Notes under the pieces: model-generated
What the model was told of the DNA's origin: nothing
What the model saw: the letters and a program-made list of their open reading frames with translations, nothing else
The model's database searches: none
Program-made: the position numbers and the translations under genes
In this document: piece by piece, positions 45,701 through 58,018 of the stretch
Numbering within the stretch: the first letter of the stretch is position 1
Layout of the letters: the number at the start of each line of letters is the position of its first letter
Assembly (NCBI GenBank): GCA_000697665.1
Contig: KL197714.1
Coordinates: 972,728-1,036,727, forward strand
Length of the DNA: 64,000 nt
Source of the DNA: Jaapia argillacea MUCL 33604
Taxonomy: Eukaryota > Basidiomycota > Agaricomycetes > Jaapiales > Jaapiaceae
Direction of reading: 5' to 3'

Positions 45701-48700
45701 AAGGGATCGGATCGGGCCTTGGCCTATGTTATCCATTGGCGATCCCGAAGACACATCTGGAGGAAAATAAGCCTTTGGCTATGGATTCCTGGAGTTAATG
45801 TTGATCGCAGGGACGAAAACGAAATGAAGACTAACGCATAAGGCTGCCATAGCCCCCACAGCGGATTTAGAGAGCTTCTTTGTCTCATTCATGAAACGCT
45901 CTATACCTTCACCTTTCTTGTGAGGGTCGGTGACATCGCCGGCCGATGATTGCATAAATATGAGTCGGTCTTGTACGGGCTTTGATTGGGCTCCGCATTG
46001 GCACCATTCTTCACAAAGACGGTAGAGTGATAGATGCATATTTGGGGGTATAAAGCGATCAGAGTCTTTAAGAGTCGCCATCCCGTCAAATAGTCTCTCG
46101 ACCGCGCCACAAAAGTATCGGCGCAAACGCTGCAGCATATACTTGTCCCGTGTCTCGTCAGAGGTCAGAAAGGCTTGAGTGTGGCGCACAAATTTTAGGA
46201 CGTGGGCTAGCGCTGCCTGGCGTCCAGCCACGCGCTGGTCGCTGATGCAATGAGCTGTCAAATAATAGATGCGCGCAACTGCAGCATAGAAGCGTTCTTG
46301 TCTCCGTGTGCGAGAAGGAATAGAGGGCATATTTTGTTTCGAGCGAGATTCGTCAAAGAATTGGCGAGCTGCGAGAAGATTCAAGTCCTCCAGTAGTTGA
46401 GGATAACCGTTCGAGGGGAAGGAGCTGATGCACAGGACTGCGGCGTCTCGAAAGATGGTGTGTTCAGAGTCAAGGAAGGGAGCAAGACATCTGAAGAGCC
46501 CGCGGGTTGTCGCCATCCTTTCACGCTCGAAGTTACCTTCCGATGGACCCCTCGAGTGTTCCCGAGTGTTCAACCCTGTCCGAATATCGGAAGCAGCGGT
46601 GGCACAAATGACTCTCATCCACATACGCCACTGCCTGATGTATGTCATATTGTCAGATACCATCCTCGCACCATCCTTCTCACCCCCAGAAGGATTTCGG
46701 GACGGTAGGCCCGCTGGGGCACGGAAATTGATCCCTGCAATGGCAGCCATAAATGGATGGTATCTGGATGCAGCCGCCACCACCGTCTCCCTAAATCGAA
46801 AAAGATCTCGAATTTGGCGTTCGACGCTGGTCTGCACGATTGACGGGAAAATCTGCTCCCACACCGCATAATCTCGAGTGTCGTTACTATCAGCGATGCG
46901 GAGAGGCACGTCGGCACGGGTAGACTGTTGCCATTGCTTAAGTCGTTCGAGTTCCTCTTGTCTCTTGATAAGCTCCTCGTGACCCTGAACGAATGACAAC
47001 CCGAGAAGCTTCCCGCGAAGGAGTTCGGAGGTGCGCAAGGGTAATCCTGGGGTGTCGGCCGCGGGTGACGTAGCTTCTGGAAGCACATACGCAAGGAGTA
47101 AAGCCAGACTACGGAGTACTTGAACACCGGTGCTTCGCACTTTTCGTTCGATATGGGTGATGAGAAAGAGAGCTCCAGATTCAACTTCCCCTAGACGTTC
47201 AAAGATGCCGTCCTTGTCCTCCTCCATCAACGATCCACGAGGTCGCCTGAGAATCTCCTGGATCCAACTGTCGACTAGGGTAGCCCATACACTCAACAAC
47301 CGTCCGTGTTCAAACACGAACTTGATGCCGGACCCCTCTTGTGAGACGTGTTTGGGATCAAACATGAACGATGTGTACCGTAGAATGACCATCGATGCGT
47401 GGTCAGGTTGTGCTAAGAATCGACGGAGGGCTTGAAAAGCGGCCTCTGCGACCTTCGGCTCGACATGTAGAACGCCGCGGACGAGGGCGTCTACTGTATC
47501 CCCAACTGAGAGGTTGGGGTGGAGACATCGAGGCCAGGATTGGAAGCATGTATGGAGCATATTGATTTGCGGGACGAGCTGGCTCGGATAAGCGACAATG
47601 CCTTCGGGGTGTCTTCTGAAGACGAAATTGTGTGTTTCCTCGTAGGATTGGCTCATCCGCGAAGCAGCCCATTGGTCATCCATAACGGACATGTGACCAA
47701 CAGAGTTTGCACATGAGACAGCTACAGCGGCGAGGACGGAACCACAGCGCTCCAGGAGGTCTTCCATCCCAGCTTTCGCTGTCACTTCAGGAGTCACATA
47801 ATCGGCGGATGAAGCGTAATCCTCCCGCGGTGGTATGATGGAAAAGTCTGTGTTTGATGGCCACGCGGGTCGAAATTTATCCTGCTCACAGCCATGAGCA
47901 GAGAGCAAAATGGCCTGGACGCCGACAGAAAGCCTCTCGTGGGACATGAGGTTCGAAACATTTGGGGATGTCGCTGAATGGACCAGGGATTCCTGGATAA
48001 GCTCCAGACAAAGATCTCGACCATAATCAAAGTGCCGTGATAGGACGAAATGAACGATGTAGATGAATGGCTCGAAATGGTCTTCATTTGGATAGAGGTT
48101 TTGTCGATTGGAGGGGAAGAAATGTTTCAACAGAGCATCCAATTTCGCGGTGGTCGTCGATCCAGGTTCGTGACATCGATACAGATATGTCCAAAGCAAT
48201 CTCATCATGCCGTTCATAATGTGGATACGGAAAACCTTGTCCTGTTCGAAAAACTAGTGAGACTTATTCGAGAAGACGAGTTAGCCCCCAATCACCTTGA
48301 GCTTGCCCAGCCCGTTTTCGAAACAGGTAGTCCAATTGCGCAAGAAATATTCGTGCGGCGCTACACATAAACTAGTGACTGCGAGAGGGTATGCGACCTG
48401 CCAGTATCGCGGCTTCGTCATCATATCTCGGGCTCTTGGGTGAATGATTTCGATGGCTTTCGCCCAGTCAGGGTGGTTAACCTCCGCTTGGGCTGTCTTC
48501 AGGGCCGTGGTCGTCAATGGGCGCAAATATCAAATCGCAAAAGACAAGCATACCTTTCCAATCGGATGCAGCATCTGAGTAAGTGTTTCTGCAAACGCCG
48601 TTTTTAAACGGAATCCGTGGGCATTCCCAAAAGACTTTGACAGCGATTCCATAAACTCTGCTCCTTGGTCAAAAAATTCTGGGGGCCAAACCTACGTGAC

Positions 48701-50404
48701 TTCGTCAGGTTGGTGGGGTTTGATGAGAAACATGACCGCACCTTGATCTGTATGTGCCTGAGCCCTCTCACAAGGTGTTCATATTTCATGTCAGAATCCT
48801 TCGGGACTTGACCCGCCGACACTGGTTGGAGCTCCCTCAAGAACCGATCGGTAACACTCTCAAACCTGGAAGGAGAGGGTGAGTAAACCGTCGTCGCCAC
48901 TCTGAATAGGTGAAAACTACCTGAAATTGGCCAAGAGACCAAGAAGAGAAGCATAAAGGTCGGCATTGGTCCGATGGTTGGCGGATTGAGCCAATAACTT
49001 CAGATTCGGAGACCTGAATTGCTCAAAAGTCCTATCCTCCAACTCATATCCAACCATTTCTGCAAGAGCATCCTTTGATAGGGATTGCATGACGACAATC
49101 AGGGCACGACACATCACATAGATGCAAGCGAGGGATTTCCGCTCAATGAGCAACGAGCGTTCGTCTTGGGGCTTAGTCGAACGATTGGCCGACGGAGATC
49201 GGGACATGTGAAGTCGAATGATACCGTTGTCAACTTCCCCATTCTGACTTCTACGCCAACGCATGATGGAATCTATCACGGGTTTTGCGTTCTTCTGGGC
49301 AATTCGACCGAGGGATTGAAGAATATCATCTAGCTTGGAGTCCACTCCAGGGCCCATCGAGTCGGTTAAGGGTGGGTCCCGATCCTGTATGCAAGATCGT
49401 GTCAGCTTCAAGGAAACATAGTAACAACACCATGCTCACTAATGGATGCCGCAAAAAATTATCAATGTGCGACTCCGCAGTGCTGACAAAACGCATGAAA
49501 ACTGCATGAAGCGCATACTCTGAGGATGTCCGCGGATCCATCACAATCCTGTCATCAAAATCCTGTGGTGGAGGCGTCTCGTCTCTCAATCCCGATCCAG
49601 AGTATTCATCAGGCATTCGAGGTACGGGTGGTGGTGATGAAGACAGAGGATATCCATGTCCGAGATCGCTCCCAGTATCCGAACTGTGGAAAATCGAACC
49701 TGTGTGAGAGTGCTGCGACCTTGCATAGACGTGACCCTTGGTCTTAACAGGCGTACCGCGACCAAATTTGAAGTCGTTTGCGGGTGTTGGAGGCCGAGGA
49801 GGGCTAGCAGTAACAGTCGGCCGACGCGATGAAGCAGTTGTGTAAGCGAGGGAGGACGTAGAGCGATTGAATGGGTTTTTCAGGACTGGATACGCGTCTC
49901 GATCGAGGGGAGGCACTGGTGGTGGATCATTGGACTTCCCACTCTTGAACGCATTTCGAAACGATGCGAATGAAGTCTTCTTTGCGAAAGGTGAACTGGT
50001 CGTCGGTGCGGTTCCAAAAGATGAAGAGGATGAATGTGCGAAGGGGAGAGAGACCTTGCTGCTGTTGGCATTACGAGTCGTGACGGACGTGTATGTTGTC
50101 GTGAAGGAGTCGACGGATGTTTCGGACGCCGCCGAGTCGTTCCTTGAGTGAAAATAACCTCTGTCGGCATTCTTGTCTGGCTGTGCTAGTGGTGTACCGC
50201 CAGTTGGAGATTCCTGACCTGAGCCTGCGCTCCCACCTCCTGAACCAAAACCAAAACTTCCTCCGGGTGCGCGTCCAAAGGGTATGGGTGCAGCGTACAG
50301 TTCCTCCTCGTCAAACTCTGCATCTTTAGCGTTGAGTATGTACAGAAACAGAATTGAATAGAATGAAACACACCAGGTATCGTTATTTGAAACCCATCGC
50401 TCAT
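42714..50404 (-). CDS. TAO3: Furry/TAO3/Mor2 cell-morphogenesis scaffold
   Basis: Giant HEAT-like scaffold of the RAM/MOR network that supports NDR (Cbk1/Orb6) kinase signalling and polarised growth. The start MSDGFQITIP (50404) has an intron to DAEFDEEELYAAPIPFGR. A Ser/Gly/Pro-rich N-terminal region follows, then the conserved start of the Furry domain SSEYALHAVFMRFVSTAESH, LIERKSLACIYVMCRALIVV, SPNLKLLAQSANHRTNADLY then ASLLGLLANFRFESV, and YPLAVTSLCVAPHEYFLRNW. Central blocks include FVLSRHFDYGRDLCLELIQE, LFVHVDHRIPFVRHRARRML and a late SRNLDPALLPQIFW region. The intron at about 45762-45826 must remove GTTAGT...CATAG, since the next frame otherwise stops. The C-terminus is an acidic Asp/Ser tail ending RSSPSSFQHY. 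About 2,390 aa, normal for the family. It is convergent to MLH1 with about 150 bp between stops. Confidence 0.9.
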
Positions 50405-51228
50405 CCTAACGGCTCTCCCACCAGACTAGCTGATGAATTGCCAACGGTTTTGGAGATTGAATATATTGAACCAGCAAATAACTCGATTTCAGAATTGGAA
50501 GCAAAGAAGAAAGCAGCCAGAACAGCAAGGAAATAAACGTGAAGAACAGAGAGGAACACAAGAAGAACCGCAGAGCCTGTTGTGAAGTGTTACATACGCG
50601 AATTTGCCTTGTATTTTCTTCGACCTTTTACATCATATAGGCCACAACATTGCATTGACTTCCTGTTATGAATCTCCTCACAGAAGTGGGCCTCGAAGCC
50701 GTAAACTATGAAGCCCTGAGACGACATTGGCAGGCAGGGCTTCCAAGATTGGCAGCCACGACATCCCGTAGGTCCTGAGAGGCGATCACACCACACAGGC
50801 TCAGCCCTCGGGAAGGAAGACTCGGATGTCTGACGGGAGACTACGATAATACTGTATCCCCCCTCATTCGAAGAAATACACTTTTGCATTCAACAAATAC
50901 ATAAGGGTCATTACACTCATGAACACAACCTTGCAACAACGAAAACGAGACGAAACACGAAAGCGACATCACAGCAATTTCCAGCAAAGAGATACGAACG
51001 ATGGCATGGTTGAGAGGGAAGGGGAAACGAGAAAAAAAGTCGAGTGTCCGTAGCGCGAAAATTCCGAAACTCCAGAAGCGAGCAAGAAATGCATGTATAC
51101 AGAGGAGAAAGAGAAAATATAATGAACATAGGTATCCCATCCATCCGGAGGTTACTTACAGCCCTGATCACACCAGGAGATCAGAACATTCTAAGGGGAG
51201 TCATTACGACGAGGGACGGCGACGATGA
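50405..51228. other. Gap between TAO3 start and the RING-RRM gene end
   Basis: TAO3 5' flank and RING-RRM 3' flank, both genes being on the minus strand. I see no gene. Short open frames on both strands lack motifs and introns. RNA genes cannot be excluded by eye. Confidence 0.4.
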
Positions 51229-54200
51229 TCAACACATAGCAGAAAGCCTCTGAGCAAGCGCCTCCACCAAGTCTGGCTGCACGCCAAACTCTCTAGCAAT
51301 AGCACTGAAGGGGTCGACCTGCATACCTTGCATCTGCATAGACATCTGCATGGGTATCTGGTTCGAACCCCTGTGATTCATCAACTGGTGCTGGTGCTGG
51401 GACGCGTACTGCTGTTGATGGTTCAGGAATCTCGGATCGAGGCCGAGGCCAATGTCATGAGAGGGGCGCATAAACTGGGCAGGGTGCTGTGGTCCAAGCA
51501 GTTGATGGTGATGAAGGTGTTGGCGGTACGTATCGGGCGCATGGACGTGGGCGGGAGTAGTCATGGGTGCGGGGAGAGGCGCAACAATGGGTGCTTGGAT
51601 AGAGTGATGAGCGTTGGGAGGTGGAGAAGGTATCCGGATGGGTAATGAAGGGACAGTGTCCGCAAGTTCAGCAAACGAGGCGGCTTGTTGAGGCGTGAAT
51701 GCTAGAAACGGAGCCATATCAGTACGCCGAAGGGTAAGCTTCGGGCACACCACTCACCTCGACACGCTAGTGCGACTTCGAATAATTCGACCAATAATTC
51801 TTCATTTCCTTCTTCAACAGAAGGGTTCTTGTTCTCTTGCAAGCGCGAGAGAAGGACCTGCAATGCAGCTACACGACAGACGAAATGTTAAAATCACATA
51901 CACCGTTGTCGCGTAATCGACGAGATGATTCACTCACAATAGGTAACATCTAGACGGCAAAAACAAATCTGTTAACAAATCTAAAATAGAAGTATCGGAG
52001 GAAAGTACATACCATATAACAAATCCCTCACATCACTCCTCTTCGCAACAGTCATCGCATCGACATCGGTCGGGAATTTCGCCAAGATACTAACGAGTGA
52101 GTAGAAAGGGAGCGATGGCACTTTCAAAAAGTGACTCTGTAAAGTTGCATAAATCAGGATGGCTGAATGGGGCGAATGATCAGGAGACCGAAAATACCCA
52201 CATCTGGAGCCCTGATCAACCTAACCAACCCTTCCAATTCCTCCCTTCCGATAGAGCTCGCCCCCATTCCTGCATCACCTTTCCCACCCTCAGTATCCTT
52301 GCCAAATACACCAGCCTTCAACTCCCCCTCCCAACTCCTCGTCACAGTGACACCCCGTGCCCTTCTTCCCTTTCCAAGAACCCTGTTCCCGACACTCCTC
52401 AGAGCCGCCTTGGTAGCTTCTTCATCTTCCATCTCGACGAACGCGTGAGAGAGTGTTTTACCCTTCCTGTCAAGAAGGACATGCGCCCGATGAACGGCGT
52501 GAGGAGACAGGAATGTAATAATGGCTGGGGGCGTGATATCCTATACAACAGGGGGAGGTAAGTAAGGAGTTCGATGAAATGAAACCAAGGACACGAACCC
52601 AGGGAACGTTATCAATCCTCAAAACGGGGTGGTCGCCATTTGTCTTCGACCCACCACCTGCAGACTTGGCAGGCGAATTGCCCACAGGAGTAGAAGCTCC
52701 CTGGGCTCGGTTAAAAAACGCCTCGACTCCGGCGTCATCGTCACCAAACTGACTATCAGCTTCAAATGCACTCATCAACCCTTCCTCTCCTCCAAGCTTC
52801 GTGTCCAGCGAAGACGAGAGCGACGCGTCGAGTCCTTCCTTCAATTTCCTTTCGGCCGAAGGGGAGCTGATTGAGGAGTCACGCTCGACAGCAGCCAACT
52901 TGAAGTCTTCGACTCCCCTCTTGCAAACGGCACATCTCATGTCCTTCTCCCCAACGATATTCAGTGCGCTCGTCAAACACGCTGAACAAAGCGGGTGTCC
53001 ACAAGGTTCCAGAACCGCCAGCGATGATGGCGAACGCTCGCATACCGAGCATGAAGACTTGTCAATGGTTGACTGCTTGCACTGCTGGCCCGCGAGTTGT
53101 GGAAGGGAACGATGCGGAGAGGATGACATTTGTGCGGGGAGCGAGGTATTACTCAGATGGCAGGTCTGAGTCTGATTTTGGAGGAACGCAAGAGGAAGCG
53201 ATCGGCCCAACGCCCCAAAGTCAGGGCCAAGGTCAAACTCAACCTCTTCATCGCATCCATAGTTGTAATGGAAAGCAGCTTCATCAATGGGGGAGAGTGA
53301 CCTGGCATAGAAAGGATCCGTCAAGCTCAGGTTGGGGTTCAAATTCAGCTTGGGGAGTGGAGTCGGGACATGTCCTTGAAGTCGATTAGGAGCAGGCGAT
53401 GACGTGAATGTCTGCGGGTAAGGTGCATGGGAGTACTCGTCTTCGTCGATGTCGAAAAGCTCTGCTGTGGGCTAAGATGGTGCAAAAGTCATCAACGCCA
53501 TGAGCCAAGGCGTGTCTGAGAAAGTTGGTACAATCTCACCTGGCCAAAAATGGGTCTCCGCCTCGTGTAGGCAGGGTCTGTCAAACTACCTTTCAACTTC
53601 AATCGATTCACATCATTCGCCTTCGGGGGCGGAGTGTTCAGATCTGCCAAGGTCCTGCGGTGGTCAGGTGTGTAATTGAAAGAAGATTTGGACGCTCGAT
53701 CCGGTGTGTTTGCGTAAGTCAAGTTGGGATTGCCGAGATCGGATGGATAGGAGACGTGACAGTCGGGCGTGTACGAAAGGCGGTCGGGTGTATGAGAGAG
53801 GCGGTCTGCCCTGGGAAGAATGTTGCGATCGGGAGTGTAAGGAACTTGCGACACGTTGACGGCGGTTTGCTGAGTTGGGAGGCTAGACTGAGAATAAGCG
53901 CGGGAGCGACGTTGGGACGAGACGAAGGCTGGCGGCAGGAGCGCTGAAGACAGGTGAGCTTGGCAAATATGAAATTGATAATGAAATGCACCTTGGTCGT
54001 TATTGTTAGAAAAGTGCAAAGAAGAGTCAGCAAACGTATTTTCGGTAGCTACATGCGCATATAGCCAGAAGGTAATCAAATCAAAACGTCAGAGAGGATT
54101 CCATTGTAAAGGTAGAACCGCATATATGCACCTAGAAACCCAGGTTGAGAACTATGCATTCCAAAGCTTTGCCAAAGAGAAGCCATCTCACCTTCGTCGT

Positions 54201-54690
54201 CATCCACATACCTAGGCTCGCGTTGACTTGTAGGAGGAGCGACGCGAATCCCATTCTCCTTTGCTCTCGTCCTCCAATTCCCCGCCACATCCGCGATACT
54301 GTTATTTGCCTTCTCCCCACCCTTTCGAATCTCCGGAGACAGAGACAGGCTCATGCGCCTGCCAACCTTTCCGACAGACAAAGGAGTAGCCATTGCAGAC
54401 GATGCATCGGAAGATGCAAAAGAGCGCAGGCTGGGAGGGGTGTAGGGAGTAGATGCGGTACTAGCTGGTGTAATTGGGGAGCTGAATTGATGACGATGTC
54501 CACGGATGGCGCGCTGGGGAGTTACTGGCGAAAGCGCTTGTCGCTCCGATTTGTTCGCTCTGTCCTTGTTGGGGTTCGAGTTGATATTGCTGTGAGCGCG
54601 TTCGCGAGAGGGTTGGGCAGGCGTCGTGGGAGCCGAAGCTGGCATATTGAGAATTGCGGCGAAGGAATGTTTTGAAGTTGTGCTTGCCAT
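51229..54690 (-). CDS. RING-finger plus RRM protein with TPD repeats
   Basis: Domain order from the N-terminus: a Ser/Pro/Thr-rich region (MASTTSKHSFAAILNMPASA), a tract of TPD repeats (PYTPDRN, SHTPDRL, SYTPDCH, NTPDRAS, NYTPDHR, about 53600-53860), then an acidic segment. A C3HC4-like RING follows (CSVCERSPSSLAVLEPCGHP then LCSACL and MRCAVCKRG, about 52910-53060). Next is an RRM (HPVLRIDNVPW, VHRAHVLLDRKGKTL, HAFVEMEDEEATKAALRSVG then NRVLGKGRRARGVTVTRS). The C-terminus is Gln/His/Met-rich and ends DLVEALAQRLSAMC. Exons are read to about 51229 through at least six introns; joins between 53940-54225 and 51880-52110 are uncertain. A RING next to an RRM suggests an RNA-linked ubiquitin ligase (inference). 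I know no assigned function for this fungal protein. Confidence 0.72.
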
Positions 54691-55474
54691 GGTCAACGAG
54701 CTATTTTCTATGAAACAGAATGATATTATTGAAGACGATACTTGATGCGGGGTTGTTTGAATTTATGGGCGACGCGATTGAAGACAGAGCGAGTGATTGT
54801 CGTGGAGTCTTTATGGTAGTATCACAGGTGTACCACAGTGTATGGGCTTGGATGTCGTCGCAAATCGCGGAATGGCCAAAGAGAAGGCGACGGTTGGAAG
54901 GAACCTCATCAACCGTGAGAACATCCTTATAAGGACAGTCGCGTCAATCACGTGCCCGCGTTTAGTCACGTGGGCGACGCGTTATTCCTAGCTCCCCTTC
55001 CTGAGCTCCTTCAAGGGTTCGTCGAGGTTTGGTCAGGCGCAGTACCGCACACACTCTGCATTCATCAGAAAATATCCCATTGAACCCATAAGGACGACAA
55101 TTCCAGTTGTAAATATTCCGTGCAAGTACTATAACCATTGTACGACGAATGCCCGATAATGATAAGATGAATGAACAAGTGCTAGGGATGAAAACAGAAG
55201 GAGGTTCGAACGAAAATAAAGCCACTGTCTGATCAACAAAATAATCGATAAGGTATAACTTTAGAATGAGTGTGATAGTGTACGCTGTACAATGCCAATG
55301 CTATAAGATGATGATGATAACGATGACAGGGAGAGATGCATGCGTGAGGCGCGGAATAGGAATGATGAAGAGAGGAGTAGGATAGATGAAAAAAACTGAT
55401 TGTTGAGCATCCTCACATTGATTGATTGGTTTGACGTTCTTCGGCCCCAGGTAGGCAGATACTTCAGGCGTCAT
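54691..55474. other. Intergenic gap with Y-shaped flanks of two minus-strand genes
   Basis: Contains the 5' flank of the RING-RRM gene (to about 54990) and the 3' flank of the next gene. An A/T-rich GATGATGATAACGATGAC stretch is near 55301. No supported gene. Confidence 0.4.
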
Positions 55475-57514
55475 TTATGACCGACCAGCAGTCCACTGAG
55501 CCCAAGCCCCGGGAAGGCCACCTCTCCGCTTCGACCCATCTTCACCCCTCGTTCCCCTCATCTTCCCAAAAGTCCTCTGCCACTCTGGGTGCTCCTCGCC
55601 CTCGCCCTCCCTAACGACCTCTTCACGATCATACCCGTCATCATCGTACTCCCCGCTTCTCCTTCTCCTCCCACTGACTCGAACATCACCACTCCAATTC
55701 CTGCTTGGCTGCCTTCGCACATGATGATGAGGGCTTCCGACCGCAAACGAGTGCCCGACTCTCTTCCTTGAATGGTCGTCCAAATGCAAGTGCTTCCTCA
55801 AGCTCTTGATCGAATGTTGCCTCTTTGGCGGGACTAAGATCCTGGCCAAATCCAACTCCTCATCCTCCGTACTCTCATCCTCATACGCAGCATCCTCATG
55901 GGAGTCATCGTCATCGGTGATAAAGTTATGCCCTCCGCCACCCATACCCCAACCACCCATGTATCTCCCACCAATATCTGCATCCAGATGCTTCCCAGCA
56001 ATCTTCTTCCTCTCCTTCCCCCTCGCCTTTTCCTTCTCCCTCCTCCTTGTCTGCCTCTCCCTCTCACTCCAAACATCACCTTCAACCTTCGTACTCGCCA
56101 GACTGGGCACCCTCACACCTTCCTTCCCTTTCCTCTTACCTTTACCCTTGCCACTGCTCTTCCTCGAAATACTCCCACTTCGACTGGAATCTCTCGATCC
56201 AGGTGCACTCCTACAAATCACCCTCGTAGTACTGACAGCACCCTGACTCGGACCAGGGGAAGCACCCGCGCGACTCAGCAACATTGGAGTCAAGAACGAC
56301 GAAAGTTCTCTCGCTGGTCGTCGACCTCGGTCAAGGCTAGCTTGATCAGGAGTGGGACCCAGGGTTGTTTGAGATTGGGTGAGACGCGATCGCTTGGAAT
56401 AGGCACGTGAGAGAGTCGAAGTGGCGGAATATGCAGATTGATTGGGATAAGGACGACCAACACGGGCGTCCAATCCCAACCCTGATACAGCTTTGGTGAC
56501 GGATTCCAGCCACGACGGGGGCAAGGGTTCCTCGTCACCCCATAATTTTCGACTGTTACTGCTGCCAGTGACAACTTGCTCGTCGTTCAGGCTGAGGACC
56601 ATGGAAGATTGGCGAGTATGACTTGGTCGTCTGGGAACAGAGTCGGCAGTGTGAGGTCTTGGAATATTGGGCGCAGAAGCCATATGCCGGAGATACGCTT
56701 TTGCGCGAGACGGATTAGGTTCAAGCGCAGATGATATATGCGAGGGAGGCGGTAGTTTGGGTGTAGGGCGAGAACGGGCATGAGGGAGTTGCTGTTGAAG
56801 AAACTGGAGTTGCTGCGAACTAGCGCTTGGAGGTTCTCTGAGTGACGGGAGGGACGAGCGCATATGCTCGTAGTCGGATGATGAATATGATGTGGAGGAA
56901 GGTGCGATGGAGTCTGAGCGGGTGTTCTTTCGGAGTGGCTTCGAACGCCGATTTCTATGCTCGAGTGGTGATGGAGGTGGAGACCAGTGATGAGACGAGG
57001 GACGGCCGTGCGCATCACGCTCGCTTCTCCTTGACCTTGGCTCACTCCTCGTCTCCGCGGCATCCGAGCTTGGTTGGTCAACATTCCCGCTCGTACTCCC
57101 CGTCCGTACCAACCCCGCAAAAAAACCCACAAAAGCGCCAACACCACCTCTAACTCCCGCTTTCGACTTCCCCTTCCCTTCCTTTCCCTCACCTTCTGGC
57201 GTGAATATTCTCGTTTCCTTATATCCCGCCTCCTTCAACAAATCGTCTAGCGTCTCGTATGTCCGAGAAGTTCCTCGCCTGTGAAGGGGGACTCGTGTAG
57301 CACCACCTCCGGTAGGGTCGCGTGCTAAATTCAACGGATATCGGGAAGGTAAGCGGCCTCTGTTGGGTGGGGGTGTGGCAGGAGGAGAAGGCAGAGACTG
57401 GGCAGGAAGTTGGCTCCTTGAATTTCTCGCTGCTGTGAGGGGTGCCAATGGTGGTGGTGGAGCCATAGTGAGACGCGAATCCGATGGACCTTGATCGTGT
57501 CCACCCGAAATCAT
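55475..57514 (-). CDS. Unknown low-complexity protein with a DDLLKEAGYKETRIFTPE block
   Basis: One uninterrupted frame of 679 codons. It may start at MISGGHDQGP (57514) or at MAPPPPLAPL (57466). Most of it is Ser/Arg/Pro-rich and disordered. Two parts look constrained: TYETLDDLLKEAGYKETRIF then TPEGEG, followed by GVGAFVGFFAGLVRTG, and later DEEPLPPSWLESVTKAVSGL and GRYMGGWGMGGGGHNFITDD. These may be short binding motifs. Lys/Arg-rich clusters (KGKGKRKGKEG, RREKEKARGKERKK) could be nuclear signals. No domain of known function, and no intron is needed, which is unusual for this window. Assigned hypothetical. Confidence 0.6.
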   Translation of the reverse strand: MISGGHDQGPSDSRLTMAPPPPLAPLTAARNSRSQLPAQSLPSPPATPPPNRGRLPSRYPLNLARDPTGGGATRVPLHRRGTSRTYETLDDLLKEAGYKETRIFTPEGEGKEGKGKSKAGVRGGVGAFVGFFAGLVRTGSTSGNVDQPSSDAAETRSEPRSRRSERDAHGRPSSHHWSPPPSPLEHRNRRSKPLRKNTRSDSIAPSSTSYSSSDYEHMRSSLPSLREPPSASSQQLQFLQQQLPHARSRPTPKLPPPSHISSALEPNPSRAKAYLRHMASAPNIPRPHTADSVPRRPSHTRQSSMVLSLNDEQVVTGSSNSRKLWGDEEPLPPSWLESVTKAVSGLGLDARVGRPYPNQSAYSATSTLSRAYSKRSRLTQSQTTLGPTPDQASLDRGRRPARELSSFLTPMLLSRAGASPGPSQGAVSTTRVICRSAPGSRDSSRSGSISRKSSGKGKGKRKGKEGVRVPSLASTKVEGDVWSERERQTRRREKEKARGKERKKIAGKHLDADIGGRYMGGWGMGGGGHNFITDDDDSHEDAAYEDESTEDEELDLARILVPPKRQHSIKSLRKHLHLDDHSRKRVGHSFAVGSPHHHVRRQPSRNWSGDVRVSGRRRRSGEYDDDGYDREEVVREGEGEEHPEWQRTFGKMRGTRGEDGSKRRGGLPGAWAQWTAGRS

Positions 57515-58018
57515 TATACTTTGTAAGATGCAGGAGAAAGTCGGGTCAGGAGATGCGTTGAACGCAGCACATTAAGCTTTTGCTTCTACAAATGTAAGGC
57601 AAACGTGAAATGATGGGTCAGATATTGGATCTAGCTTAAAAGTCGGAGCGAGGAGGATGAACATGCCTGCAGTGTAGTGTATCAGGCCATAGGGAAGCTG
57701 AGAAAACGTTGTGTTGTGGCTGGGAACTGGGCCAATAAGCATGCCAATCATGGGACCGCGTCCGGATATCCGCAAGGTCCCGGGCGAGTCCCAAGACCTC
57801 GACCGGACACAACCATGTGGCTGGTCACCTTCTTCACCTCACCCCCTTTACAACGAGCGCGTGCAATGGCCTGCAGGCGGTACAATCAACGATAATAAAA
57901 TTCATATCACACGCTGACGCTTATATACGGACAGGGGTGACCGAGCAAAGTTCATTGGATGCCATGTAGGTTCGTCGTCCTCGTCACCAACTGGGGCAAC
58001 GGTTGTAAGTAATCCCCG
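57515..58018. promoter_or_regulatory. Divergent region between two unknown genes
   Basis: About 505 bp between opposed start codons. No clear TATA box. Includes a 100-bp GC-rich part (57745-57815). No gene recognised. Confidence 0.35.

Noticed and set aside
43622-48370. Many + strand frames of 60-147 codons opposite TAO3
   Set aside because: They are antisense shadows of the long TAO3 exons; motifs occur only on the minus strand.
55806-56410. Plus frames rich in Ser/Pro/Leu opposite the unknown gene
   Set aside because: They are shadows of the low-complexity minus-strand frame.
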